Position numbers and translations under genes: made by a program
Shown here: positions 34,769-43,935 of the stretch, in pieces
Layout of the letters: each line of letters opens with the position of its first letter
Numbering within the stretch: position 1 is the stretch's first letter
From: Salipiger bermudensis HTCC2601
GTDB taxonomy: Bacteria > Pseudomonadota > Alphaproteobacteria > Rhodobacterales > Rhodobacteraceae
DNA length: 64,000 nucleotides
Reading direction: 5' to 3'
NCBI RefSeq assembly: GCF_000153725.1
Contig: NZ_DS022276.1
Location: 2,776,853-2,840,852 of the forward strand
Notes under the pieces: generated by a model
Database searches by the model: none
The model's input: only the letters and a program-made list of their open reading frames with translations
What the model was told of the DNA's origin: nothing

Positions 34769-35938
34769 ATGACGGAAATGGTTTACGGCACGGTGTCCTC
34801 CGTGCGCGAGGGCGAACCCGTTCTGCCCAAATGGTGGCGGACGGTGGATCGCTGGGCATTGTCCTGCATTCTCATGCTCTTCGGCGTCGGCATCCTGCTG
34901 GGGCTGGCCGCGTCTCCGCCGCTGGCCGAACGCAACGGCTTTGGCCATTTCCATTACGTGCAGCGGCAGGCCTTCTTTGGCGGGCTGGCGCTGACCGCAA
35001 TGCTTCTGACCTCGATGATGACGCCGGTGCAGGTGCGCCGGATCGCGGTGATCGGCTTCCTCGGCGCCTTCATCGCGCTGCTGGGGCTGCCCTTCCTCGG
35101 CACCGATTTCGGCAAGGGCGCGGTGCGCTGGTACTCGCTGGGCTTTGCCAGCGTGCAACCCTCGGAGTTCCTCAAGCCGCTCTTCGTCATCGTCGTGGCC
35201 TGGCTGATGGCCGCCAGCCAGGAGATCGGCGGCCCGCCGGGCAAGCTCTGGTCTTTCGGGCTCACGGTGACCATCGTGCTGACGCTGGCGCTGCAGCCGG
35301 ATTTCGGGCAGGCCTGCCTGGTGCTCTTCGGCTGGGGCGTGATGTGGTTCGTGGCAGGGGCGCCGATGCTGCTGCTGGTGGGGCTTGCCGCGCTCGTGGT
35401 GCTGGGCGGCATGGTCGCCTATAACAACTCCGAGCACTTTGCCCGCCGCATCGACGGCTTCCTCACCCCCGAGGTCGATCCCACCACCCAGCTCGGCTAC
35501 GCCACCAATGCCATCCAGGAAGGCGGCTTCTTCGGCGTGGGCGTGGGCGAGGGCACGGTGAAATGGTCGCTGCCCGATGCCCATACCGATTTCATCATCG
35601 CCGTGGCGGCGGAGGAATACGGCCTGATCCTCGTGCTGGCGATCATCGCGCTCTACACCACCGTGGTGGTGCGCTCCATGATGCGCCTGATCCGCGAGCG
35701 TGATCCGTTCATCCGCCTCGCTGGGACCGGCCTTGCCGCGATGTTCGGCGTGCAGGCGATGATCAACATGGGCGTGGCGGTGCGGCTGCTGCCCGCCAAG
35801 GGCATGACGCTGCCCTTCGTGAGCTATGGCGGCTCGTCGCTGATCGCCGGGGGCATTGCGCTTGGCATGCTGCTGGCCTTCACCCGGACCCGCCCGCAAG
35901 GCGAGATCGGCGAAATCCTGCGCGGGCGCGCCCGCTAG
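34769..35938 (+). CDS. ftsW: Septal peptidoglycan glycosyltransferase FtsW
   Basis: A 389-residue SEDS protein with about ten membrane helices that polymerises lipid II at the septum with FtsI. Motifs: GTDFGKGAVRWYSLG, SVQPSEFLKPLFVIV, LQPDFGQACLVL, PDAHTDFIIAVAAEEYG with the catalytic-loop Asp, and RLLPAKGMTLPFVSYGGSS. ATG at 34769 with a purine-rich GAGCGGTGA upstream. A separate promoter is likely because the two preceding genes are antisense. Confidence 0.96.
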   Translation: MTEMVYGTVSSVREGEPVLPKWWRTVDRWALSCILMLFGVGILLGLAASPPLAERNGFGHFHYVQRQAFFGGLALTAMLLTSMMTPVQVRRIAVIGFLGAFIALLGLPFLGTDFGKGAVRWYSLGFASVQPSEFLKPLFVIVVAWLMAASQEIGGPPGKLWSFGLTVTIVLTLALQPDFGQACLVLFGWGVMWFVAGAPMLLLVGLAALVVLGGMVAYNNSEHFARRIDGFLTPEVDPTTQLGYATNAIQEGGFFGVGVGEGTVKWSLPDAHTDFIIAVAAEEYGLILVLAIIALYTTVVVRSMMRLIRERDPFIRLAGTGLAAMFGVQAMINMGVAVRLLPAKGMTLPFVSYGGSSLIAGGIALGMLLAFTRTRPQGEIGEILRGRAR

Positions 35939-36067
35939 GCTGGGTTTTCCCCGCCGCCTGTGCTCTGAGGCGGCGTCGGGCCGCAGGGGCGGCCTGCAGG
36001 CAATGAACAACAGCCGGCGCGGCGCTCAGCCGCGCTTCGGCGGACAAGAACGGGAGATCACGGGATC

Positions 36068-37201
36068 ATGGCAGAGCAGTTCCGGCGCCCTCTACTGGTC
36101 ATCGCGGCGGGCGGCACCGGCGGGCACATGTTTCCGGCGCAGGCGCTGGCGGAGATCATGCTGCGGCGCGGCTGGCGGGTGAAGCTCTCGACCGACGCGC
36201 GCGGCGCGCGCTACACCGGCGGCTTCCCCCATTCCACCGAGATCGAGCAGGTGAGCTCGGCCACCTTCGCCCGGGGCGGGGCGCTGTCCAAGCTCGGCGT
36301 ACCGTTCCGCATCGCCGGCGGCGTGCTGTCGATGATGCGGCGCTTCCGTCGCGACCGGCCCGACGTGGTGGTGGGGTTCGGAGGCTACCCCTCGATCCCG
36401 GCGCTGGGGGCGGCGCACCTGATGAAGCTGCCGCGGATGATCCACGAGCAGAACGGCGTGCTGGGCCGCGTCAACGAGATCTTTGCCAAGAAGGTCGACT
36501 GCGTCTGCTGCGGCACCTGGCCCACCAAGCTGCCCGAAGGCATCGAGGGCGTGCACACCGGCAACCCGGTCCGCATGGCGGTGCAGGAGCGCGGCGGCGC
36601 GGGCTACATCGTGCCCGGTGACTACCCCATGTCGCTGTTGGTGATCGGCGGCAGCCAGGGCGCGCGCATCCTGTCGGACATCGTGCCGCCCGCCATCGAG
36701 CGCCTGCCTATGGAGATCCTGCGCCACCTCCGTGTCAGTCATCAGGCGCGCGACGAGGATGGCGAGCGGGTCGCGGAGTTCTACCACCAGCACGGCATCG
36801 ACGCCGACGTGCAGCCGTTCTTCACCGACATTCCCGCCCGCATGTCCGAAGCGCAGCTGGTGATCTCGCGCTCGGGCGCCTCGTCGGTGGCGGATATCTC
36901 GGTGATCGGGCGGCCCTCGATCCTCGTGCCGTACGCGGTCGCGGCGGGCGACCACCAGACGGTGAACGCGCAGGGGCTCGTGGATGCGGGCGCCGCGATC
37001 CGCATGCCCGAGAGCAAGCTCAGTGTCGACAGCATGGCCGAGGCCATCGCCGCCGTGCTCGGCAATCCCGAGGGCGCGCTGCAGATGTCGCGCGCGGCGC
37101 TGTCGGTGGCGAAACCGAACGCAGCAGAGCATCTCGCGGTTCTGGTGGAGCATCTCGCGGGATTGGGACAGGAACAGGCAGCAGAGGACGGGCAGGCATG
37201 A
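36068..37201 (+). CDS. murG: UDP-GlcNAc:lipid I N-acetylglucosaminyltransferase
   Basis: A 377-residue GT28 enzyme making lipid II. Motifs: [60 protein letters not shown] and the UDP-GlcNAc site [20 protein letters not shown]. About 130 bases separate it from ftsW with a good GGGAGA ribosome site before ATG 36068. Its stop overlaps the murC start (ATGA). Confidence 0.97.
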   Translation: MAEQFRRPLLVIAAGGTGGHMFPAQALAEIMLRRGWRVKLSTDARGARYTGGFPHSTEIEQVSSATFARGGALSKLGVPFRIAGGVLSMMRRFRRDRPDVVVGFGGYPSIPALGAAHLMKLPRMIHEQNGVLGRVNEIFAKKVDCVCCGTWPTKLPEGIEGVHTGNPVRMAVQERGGAGYIVPGDYPMSLLVIGGSQGARILSDIVPPAIERLPMEILRHLRVSHQARDEDGERVAEFYHQHGIDADVQPFFTDIPARMSEAQLVISRSGASSVADISVIGRPSILVPYAVAAGDHQTVNAQGLVDAGAAIRMPESKLSVDSMAEAIAAVLGNPEGALQMSRAALSVAKPNAAEHLAVLVEHLAGLGQEQAAEDGQA

Positions 37202-38634
37202 AACACGAACGCGCAGACGCAGGGGGCATGATGAACGCCGCAACCAAACTTCCCGGCGATGTCGGGGCGATCCATTTCGTCGGCATCGGCGGCATCGGCA
37301 TGTCGGGCATCGCGGAGGTGCTGCTCAACCATGGCTACACCGTGCAGGGCTCGGACCTGAAGGCCTCGAAGATCACCGAACGGCTGGAGAGCCTCGGCGC
37401 GCATGTGTTCGAGGGCCAGCGGGCCGAGAATCTCGAGGCCGCCGAGGTGGTGGTGATCTCCTCGGCGATCAAGCCCGGCAACCCCGAGCTCGACGAGGCG
37501 CGGCGGCGTGGCCTGCCGGTGGTGCGCCGGGCCGAGATGCTGGCCGAGCTCATGCGGCTGAAATCGAACGTCGCGGTGGCCGGCACGCATGGCAAGACGA
37601 CCACCACGACGATGGTGGCGACGCTGCTCGATGCGGGCCAGCTCGACCCCACTGTGATCAACGGTGGCATTATCCACGCCTACGGCTCCAACGCCCGCGT
37701 CGGACTTGGGGAGTGGATGGTGGTCGAGGCCGACGAGAGCGACGGCACTTTCAACCGCCTGCCGGCGACCATCGCCATCGTCACCAATATCGACCCCGAG
37801 CACATGGAGCACTGGGGCTCGATCGAGAACCTGCGCGACGGCTTCTACCAGTTCGTCTCGAACATCCCGTTCTACGGTCTGGCGGTGTGCTGCACCGACC
37901 ATGCCGAGGTGCAGGCGCTGGTGGGTCGGGTCAGCGATCGTCGGGTGACCACCTACGGTTTCAACGCCCAGGCCGACGTGCGCGCGGTCAACCTGCGCTA
38001 CGAGAAGGGCATCGCCCATTTCGACATCCTGCTGCAGGGCGAGGACAGCAAGATCGAGGAGTGCACCCTGCCGATGCCCGGCGATCACAACGTGTCGAAC
38101 GCGCTGGCCGCCGTGGCGGTGGCGCGCCATCTCGGCATGACGCGCGAAGAGATCCGCGCGGCGCTCGCGGCCTTCGGTGGCGTCAACCGCCGCTTCACCC
38201 GCGTGGGAGAGGTCAACGGGGTGACGGTGATCGACGATTACGGCCACCACCCGGTTGAGATCGCCGCGGTGCTCAAGGCTGCGCGCCAGGCCAGCGAGGG
38301 CCGGGTCATCGCGGTGCACCAGCCGCACCGCTATTCGCGCCTGCACACGCTGTTCGACGATTTCTGCGCCTGCTTCAACGAGGCAGACGTGGTCGCAATC
38401 GGCGATGTCTACGGCGCTGGCGAGGACCCGATCGAGGGCGCCAGCCGCGACGATCTCGTCGCCGGGCTGATCCGCCACGGCCATCGCCATGCCCGCGCCA
38501 TCCACGACGAGGACGATCTCGAGCGGCTGGTGCGCGAGCAGGCGCGCCCGGGCGACATGGTGGTCTGCCTCGGCGCCGGCACGATCTCGAGCTGGGCCAA
38601 CAACCTGCCGGATCGTCTGAGCCGCGAGGCCTGA
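37198..38634 (+). CDS. murC: UDP-MurNAc--L-alanine ligase
   Basis: A 478-residue Mur ligase adding the first amino acid. N-terminal [35 protein letters not shown] loop [39 protein letters not shown] and [16 protein letters not shown]. Start at 37198 is coupled to murG; in-frame ATGs at 37228 and 37231 give the more usual MMNAATKLP and cannot be excluded. Confidence 0.96.
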   Translation: MKHERADAGGMMNAATKLPGDVGAIHFVGIGGIGMSGIAEVLLNHGYTVQGSDLKASKITERLESLGAHVFEGQRAENLEAAEVVVISSAIKPGNPELDEARRRGLPVVRRAEMLAELMRLKSNVAVAGTHGKTTTTTMVATLLDAGQLDPTVINGGIIHAYGSNARVGLGEWMVVEADESDGTFNRLPATIAIVTNIDPEHMEHWGSIENLRDGFYQFVSNIPFYGLAVCCTDHAEVQALVGRVSDRRVTTYGFNAQADVRAVNLRYEKGIAHFDILLQGEDSKIEECTLPMPGDHNVSNALAAVAVARHLGMTREEIRAALAAFGGVNRRFTRVGEVNGVTVIDDYGHHPVEIAAVLKAARQASEGRVIAVHQPHRYSRLHTLFDDFCACFNEADVVAIGDVYGAGEDPIEGASRDDLVAGLIRHGHRHARAIHDEDDLERLVREQARPGDMVVCLGAGTISSWANNLPDRLSREA

Positions 38635-38641
38635 GCCGGCG

Positions 38642-38665
38642 AAGATTTTTCGTCCGAAAAATCTT
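38642..38665. repeat. Palindrome after murC, first of two
   Basis: Arms AAGATTTTTCG and CGAAAAATCTT separated by TC; 11-bp perfect stem. Begins 7 bases after the murC stop. Shares the core TTTTCG-N2-CGAAAA with the palindrome 41 bases downstream. Confidence 0.8.
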
Positions 38666-38682
38666 GTCCGACCCTGCGCCTG

Positions 38683-38710
38683 ACAGGAATTTTCGTACGA
38701 AAATTCCTGT
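38683..38710. repeat. Palindrome after murC, second of two (28 bp, perfect)
   Basis: Each half reads ACAGGAATTTTCGT on its own strand, so the whole 28 bases are self-complementary. It is followed by TTCTTCC. It could act as a terminator in RNA or as a protein-binding site in DNA. Confidence 0.8.
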
Positions 38711-38779
38711 TTCTTCCGCTTGCGGGGGGGAGGCCGGCGGGGCAGGCTAACCACGTCGTCACCGCGAAAGGACCGCCCC

Positions 38780-39034
38780 ATGCCCGTCTCGCTGTTGCTG
38801 GCCTGCGCCTGGGGCATCGTGGCCAATCTCGCCGCCATGCTGCCCTCGCGCGACAACCACTGGACCCGCGCCTATCTGCTGATCGCCAGCGGCCTGCCGA
38901 TCCTCGGCTACGTGGTCTGGGAGAGCGGCCCGTGGATCGGGCTGGTTGTCTTGCTCGCGATGATGAGCGTGTTGCGCTGGCCGGTGCTCTACCTCTGGCG
39001 ATGGCTGCGCCGGCGGTCTCGTCCCGGCGCATGA
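38780..39034 (+). CDS. DUF2484 small membrane protein
   Basis: An 84-residue protein with two to three membrane helices, conserved NLAAMLPSRDNHW and a C-terminal SVLRWPVLYLWRWLRRR. This family is typically encoded between murC and murB in Rhodobacteraceae, implying an envelope role that has not been defined. Here it follows murC but murB is missing. ATG at 38780 with AAAGGA about 8 bases upstream. Confidence 0.88.
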   Translation: MPVSLLLACAWGIVANLAAMLPSRDNHWTRAYLLIASGLPILGYVVWESGPWIGLVVLLAMMSVLRWPVLYLWRWLRRRSRPGA

Positions 39035-39037
39035 CAA

Positions 39038-39056
39038 AGGGGGCACACGGCCCCCT
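39038..39056. terminator. Hairpin between convergent DUF2484 and znuA genes
   Basis: AGGGGGC-ACACG-GCCCCCT, 7-bp stem just after the DUF2484 stop, no long T-tract. Probable weak bidirectional terminator. Confidence 0.5.
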
Positions 39057-39084
39057 CTGGTGATCTTGGTTCTGCGAGCGTCGC

Positions 39085-40173
<1,089 letters not shown>

Positions 40174-40176
40174 CTC

Positions 40177-40189
40177 GTTATAGTATAAC
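40177..40189. promoter_or_regulatory. Zur operator between znuA and zur-znuCB
   Basis: The perfect palindrome GTTATAGTATAAC lies 4 bases before the znuA start codon and about 60 bases before zur. It matches the alphaproteobacterial Zur motif, an inverted GTTATA with one central base. A second half-site TATAAC occurs at 40215-40220. One site can repress both divergent units when zinc is sufficient. Confidence 0.85.
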
Positions 40190-40250
40190 ATCGCGGGCTT
40201 GATACTGGCCACGCTATAACATATCAAGCCCATAATTGATGGAGGCCGCC

Positions 40251-40730
40251 ATGGACGCGCTCGGGTTCACCCACCACGATCACCAGCATTGCATCTCGCA
40301 GGCGATGAGCGCCGCCGAGGAAACCTGCGCCGAGCAGGGGCTCCAGCTCACCCCGCAGCGCCGCCGGGTGCTCGAGATCCTGCTCGAGAAGCATCGCGCC
40401 ATGGGCGCCTACGAGCTGCTCGACGTGCTGCGTGCCGAGGGGATCGGCGCGCAGCCGCCGACGGTCTACCGGGCGCTGGATTTCCTCGTGGGCAACGGCT
40501 TTGCACACAAGATCGAGCGGCTGAACGCCTTTGTCGCCTGCGCCCATCCCGGCGAGCGCCACGCCCCCGCCTTCCTGATCTGCTCGGACTGTGGCGCGGT
40601 GGCCGAGATGCCTTCGCGCGAGATCGCGCAGGCGGTGCGCAAGGCTGCCGGCACGCTCGATTTCGAGGTGGCGCGCATGGTGATCGAGGCCGAGGGACGC
40701 TGCCCAGACTGCCGGACGGCCGCGGCATGA
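40251..40730 (+). CDS. zur: Zinc uptake regulator (Fur family)
   Basis: A 159-residue Fur-family repressor. The winged helix contains LTPQRRRVLEILLEKHRAMGAYELLD and PPTVYRALDFLVGNGFAHKIE; the structural zinc is held by CSDCG and CPDC, as in Zur. The N-terminus is His-rich (FTHHDHQH). ATG at 40251 has GGAGG 5 bases upstream; another ATG at 40239 lacks a ribosome site. Overlaps znuC (ATGA). Confidence 0.94.
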   Translation: MDALGFTHHDHQHCISQAMSAAEETCAEQGLQLTPQRRRVLEILLEKHRAMGAYELLDVLRAEGIGAQPPTVYRALDFLVGNGFAHKIERLNAFVACAHPGERHAPAFLICSDCGAVAEMPSREIAQAVRKAAGTLDFEVARMVIEAEGRCPDCRTAAA

Positions 40731-41506
40731 ACCTGATCGAGGCGCAGCGTCTCGAGGTGACGCTCGGCAGCCACAAGGTGCTGAGCCATGTCGACTTTCA
40801 CGTCGCGCCGGGCGAGATCGTCACCATCGTGGGCCCGAACGGGTCGGGCAAGTCGACCCTCTTGCGGACGCTGTTGGGCGCGCTGCGCCCGGATGCAGGC
40901 AAGGTGACCCGCAAGCCCGGCCTGCGGCTGGGCTACGTGCCGCAGAAGCTGATGATGGATCCGACCCTGCCGATGAACGTGATGCGCTTCCTGTCGTTGC
41001 CGAAGCGCGTACCGGCGGCCGAGCGGCAGGCGGCGCTCGACGAGGCTGGGGCGGGCACGCTCGGCGAGCGGCCGATGTCCGGGCTCTCGGGCGGGCAGTT
41101 CCAGCGCGTGTTGCTGGCGCGCGCGCTGCTCGAAAAGCCCGACCTGTTGCTGCTCGACGAGCCGACGCAGGGGCTCGACCAGCCCGGCTCGGCGGCGTTC
41201 TATAGGCAGGTCGAACATATCCGCGAGCATCTGGGCTGTGCCGTGGTGATGGTCAGCCACGAGTTGCACGTGGTGATGAGCGCCTCGGACCGGGTGGTGT
41301 GCCTGAATGGCCATGTCTGCTGTCAGGGCCACCCGGAGGTGGTGGCGCAGGCGGCGGAGTACCGGGCGCTTTTCGGCACCGGCACCGCCGGCGCGCTGGC
41401 GCTCTATCGGCATGAGCACAGCCATCGCCATGATGCGGCCTGCGATCACGATCATGGTCACGCGCACGATCACGGCCACGCGCATACCCGTTCGGAGGCA
41501 AGCTGA
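40727..41506 (+). CDS. znuC: Zinc ABC transporter ATP-binding protein with His-rich tail
   Basis: A 259-residue ABC ATPase: Walker A GPNGSGKST, signature LSGGQFQRVLLARAL, Walker B LLLLDEPTQGLD, switch His in VMVSHELHVVMSAS. HVCCQGHPEVV is typical of ZnuC. The last 30 residues are a His/Asp-rich tail (HRHDAACDHDHGHAHDHGHA), likely a cytoplasmic zinc buffer or sensor. Translationally coupled to zur; znuB starts directly after its stop. Confidence 0.95.
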   Translation: MNLIEAQRLEVTLGSHKVLSHVDFHVAPGEIVTIVGPNGSGKSTLLRTLLGALRPDAGKVTRKPGLRLGYVPQKLMMDPTLPMNVMRFLSLPKRVPAAERQAALDEAGAGTLGERPMSGLSGGQFQRVLLARALLEKPDLLLLDEPTQGLDQPGSAAFYRQVEHIREHLGCAVVMVSHELHVVMSASDRVVCLNGHVCCQGHPEVVAQAAEYRALFGTGTAGALALYRHEHSHRHDAACDHDHGHAHDHGHAHTRSEAS

Positions 41507-42295
41507 ATGCTCGACGATTTCCTCGTGCGTGCCGCGCTGGCGGGGCTGGGCCTTGCCCTCGCGGCGGCGCCGCTGGGCTGTTTCGTGGCGTGGCGGCGCA
41601 TGGCCTATTTCGGCGATGCCACCGCCCATGCGGCCATCCTCGGCGTGGCGCTGTCGCTTGCCCTGTCGCTGCCGGTGGTCATCGGCACGATGGTCGTGGC
41701 GCTGCTGATGGCCTTTCTGGTGGGCTCGCTCACCGACCGGGGGCTGGCGATGGACACGGTGCTGGGGGTGCTGGCCCATAGCGCGCTGGCCCTGGGTCTC
41801 GTGGCGGTGACCTTCGTGCCCGGGGTGCGACTCGATCTCTCGGCCTATCTTTTCGGCGACATCCTCGCGGTGACCAAGGTCGACCTCGCGGTGATCTGGG
41901 CCGGGGCGGGCGCGGTGATCGCGCTGATCGCGTGGCGCTGGCAGGCGCTGCTGACGGCCACGGTCTCGCCGGATCTGGCCTATGCCAGCGGGCTCGACCC
42001 GCGGCGCGAGCAGCGCATCCTGACGCTGGCGCTGGCGCTCACCGTGGCGGTCGCGATCAAGGTGGTGGGGGCGCTGCTGGTCAGCGCCATGCTGCTGATT
42101 CCCGCCGCCGCCGCCCGGCCGCTGGCGCGCAGCCCGGAGGGCATGGCGCTGATCGCCGCCGGCATCGGCGCAATGGCGGCGCTGTCCGGGCTGTGGGGGG
42201 CATTCCTGCTCGACACGCCGGCGGGCCCGTCGATGATCAGCGCCGCGGCCCTGCTTTTTGCCGCCACCAGCGCGGTGCGTCTTCTGAAGAAATAA
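41507..42295 (+). CDS. znuB: Zinc ABC transporter permease
   Basis: A 262-residue ABC-3 family permease with about eight hydrophobic helices. Conserved GCFVAWRRMAYFGDATAHAAILG, a SLTDRGLAMDTVLGVLAHSALALG segment and the C-terminal KVVGALLVSAMLLIPAAAAR are diagnostic of ZnuB/MntB. CGGAGG precedes the ATG, which abuts the znuC stop. No terminator with a T-tract was seen before tRNA-His. Confidence 0.94.
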   Translation: MLDDFLVRAALAGLGLALAAAPLGCFVAWRRMAYFGDATAHAAILGVALSLALSLPVVIGTMVVALLMAFLVGSLTDRGLAMDTVLGVLAHSALALGLVAVTFVPGVRLDLSAYLFGDILAVTKVDLAVIWAGAGAVIALIAWRWQALLTATVSPDLAYASGLDPRREQRILTLALALTVAVAIKVVGALLVSAMLLIPAAAARPLARSPEGMALIAAGIGAMAALSGLWGAFLLDTPAGPSMISAAALLFAATSAVRLLKK

Positions 42296-42409
42296 GCCCG
42301 GCGCCCTCCGGGGCGTCGCAACGATTCGCGGCACACCGCGCGCGACAGAGCCCGTCGATCAGGGACGCGGCAACCCGCGATCAGGCACCAAAATCTTGGA
42401 GGGGGAGGG

Positions 42410-42486
42410 TGGTACCGCCTTCCCGGTTCGAACGGGAGACCTCTTGATCCACAATCAAGCGCTCTAACCTACTGAGCTAAGGCGGC
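42410..42486 (-). tRNA. tRNA-His (anticodon GTG)
   Basis: A 77-base cloverleaf on the minus strand. Acceptor arm starts GCCGCCT and ends AGGCGGT, then A73 and encoded CCA. D-arm TAGCTCAGTAGGTTAGAGC, anticodon stem CTTGA/TCAAG with loop TTGTGGA (anticodon GTG), T-arm loop TTCGAAC. A73 and the absence of an unpaired G-1 are unusual for tRNA-His generally but known for alphaproteobacteria. Confidence 0.97.
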
Positions 42487-42552
42487 ACGTTGGGGGGAAA
42501 TACCGTCGGCTCCGGAGGATTGCAAGTCAAAATCCGGACCTTGTTCCGGCGA

Positions 42553-43044
42553 TCAGAGTGGGCGCTCCCAGACCTGCTCGACCAAGGCCTGGCCGTAGTT
42601 CCGGATCGGTGTCGAACGCGTGCAGGCAAAGCCGTTCCGGGCATAGAGCGCACAGGCCGCGCGGTGGCTTTCATGGGTGCCGAGAACAATCTGGCGATAG
42701 CCATGCCCGCGTGCGAAGCCCATGCAGGTCTCGAGCAGGCGTCGGCCTTGGCCAGTGCCGCGCGCCTCCGGTTCCAGCAGAAACAGGCGCAGCCGCGCGG
42801 TGCGGTCGTCCTCGCGAACGCAGAAGATGCTGCCGAGCCGACGCGCCCCGTCGCGCAGGATCCAGCCGCGCTCGCACGTGGGGTCGTGAGCCGTCTCGAA
42901 ATCCCGCAGAACCGCATCGACCACGACCGGGAAGCTGGCATCGAAGCCGTTCTCGGCGGCGTAGAGGCGGCCATGGGCCTCGACCAGCCAGTCATGATCG
43001 GCGCTGGTATAGGGGGTGATCTCGGGCAGGGTCATGGCAGTCAT
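42553..43044 (-). CDS. GNAT-family N-acetyltransferase
   Basis: A 163-residue acetyl-CoA-dependent transferase. Motif A is RLRLFLLEPEARGTGQGRRL (RGTGQG binds the pyrophosphate), followed by ETCMGFARGHGYRQIVLGTH and the motif B region HRAACALYARNGF. A MarR-less relative of the MarR/GNAT fusions; acceptor unknown. ATG at 43044 or 43035 are both possible starts. Confidence 0.88.
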   Translation of the reverse strand: MTAMTLPEITPYTSADHDWLVEAHGRLYAAENGFDASFPVVVDAVLRDFETAHDPTCERGWILRDGARRLGSIFCVREDDRTARLRLFLLEPEARGTGQGRRLLETCMGFARGHGYRQIVLGTHESHRAACALYARNGFACTRSTPIRNYGQALVEQVWERPL

Positions 43045-43142
43045 GGCGCCACGGTTCCACCGCGCGGCTTGCAAATCAAGCCCGCCGGGGCTACCTCGCA
43101 GGGATGCCGCGCGGGGTTGCGCGGCCAGACGAGGACGAGGCC

Positions 43143-43337
43143 ATGGGTATCAACACCGAACGCGACATCGAAGCCAACCTGCAGATCGGTCCGACGGATC
43201 AGGCCATGGTCCGGATCTTCGTGGCCGCGGGAGACGCCGAGATCCCGATGGATTTCGAACCCGAAGAGGCCGAGGAAATCGCAGAAGAGATCCGCGCCGC
43301 CGCCGCCGCCGCGCGCAAGATGAAGGGCCGCCGCTAA
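43143..43337 (+). CDS. Small acidic conserved protein (DUF6324-like)
   Basis: A 64-residue protein beginning MGINTERDIEANLQIGPT, with VRIFVAAGDAEIPMDFEPEE and an acidic/alanine helix ending in KMKGRR. It corresponds to a short family widespread in Rhodobacteraceae; the DUF number is from memory. No function known. Ribosome site GAGG lies about 4 bases before the ATG. Convergent with mmcB. Confidence 0.8.
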   Translation: MGINTERDIEANLQIGPTDQAMVRIFVAAGDAEIPMDFEPEEAEEIAEEIRAAAAAARKMKGRR

Positions 43338-43357
43338 GGCCTTGAAATGCAGCCGGC

Positions 43358-43825
43358 CTAGCCGATCCGGCCATCCAGCATCGCGCCGGGATCGCGCAAC
43401 GCCTGCAGCCGGCGTGCCGCGTGGATCGCGAAACGCCGGGTGAGCGCGTTGCGTCGGGCGCCCGCGAGCTTGCTCTCGGGGCCCATGCGCAGGATTTCCG
43501 CGTCGTAGGCATCGGCGATGATCAGCCCGGTGCCCTCGGGCAGCAGATCGGTCGGAAACGCCTCGTCCACCGCCCAGAAATAGCGGTCGCACCAGTCGAG
43601 ATAGCCCTGCCACTTGCCGTCCGACATGAAATCGGCGCGGCTGCTCTTGCACTCGATCACCCAGATCTCGCCCTTCGGTCCCAGCGCCATCACGTCGACG
43701 CGCTTGCCGCGCTCGGGCACGAACTCTTCGACCACGGCGAAGTTATGCGCCCCCGAGAGGTGACGGCACACGCCGCGCGCCAGAAGCTGGCCGGGCATCA
43801 GGACGGGATCGGACTGAAGGGTCAT
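43358..43825 (-). CDS. mmcB: MmcB-family DNA repair protein (DUF1052)
   Basis: A 155-residue protein with a PD-(D/E)XK nuclease-like core: VVEEFVPERGKRVDVMALG and WVIECKSSRADFMSD contain the D-x(n)-E-x-K catalytic pattern, followed by KWQGYLDWCDRYFWAV. In Caulobacter mmcB is SOS-induced and protects against mitomycin C. An alphaproteobacterial SOS box lies 11 bases upstream of the start codon, in agreement. Confidence 0.92.
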   Translation of the reverse strand: MTLQSDPVLMPGQLLARGVCRHLSGAHNFAVVEEFVPERGKRVDVMALGPKGEIWVIECKSSRADFMSDGKWQGYLDWCDRYFWAVDEAFPTDLLPEGTGLIIADAYDAEILRMGPESKLAGARRNALTRRFAIHAARRLQALRDPGAMLDGRIG

Positions 43826-43836
43826 GGCGCAAGTAT

Positions 43837-43851
43837 GAACAATCCGTGAAC
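43837..43851 (-). promoter_or_regulatory. LexA (SOS) box upstream of mmcB
   Basis: On the minus strand GTTC-ACGGATT-GTTC, an exact match to the alphaproteobacterial GTTC-N7-GTTC LexA site, 12-26 bases before the mmcB start. Confidence 0.88.
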
Positions 43852-43935
43852 AAACGCAAGCATCTGCCCCGTCACTCTTCCTTGAGCGCTGGAAGCCCCT
43901 AACTTCTTACAAATGTGCTTACGGGAGACCCGCGT

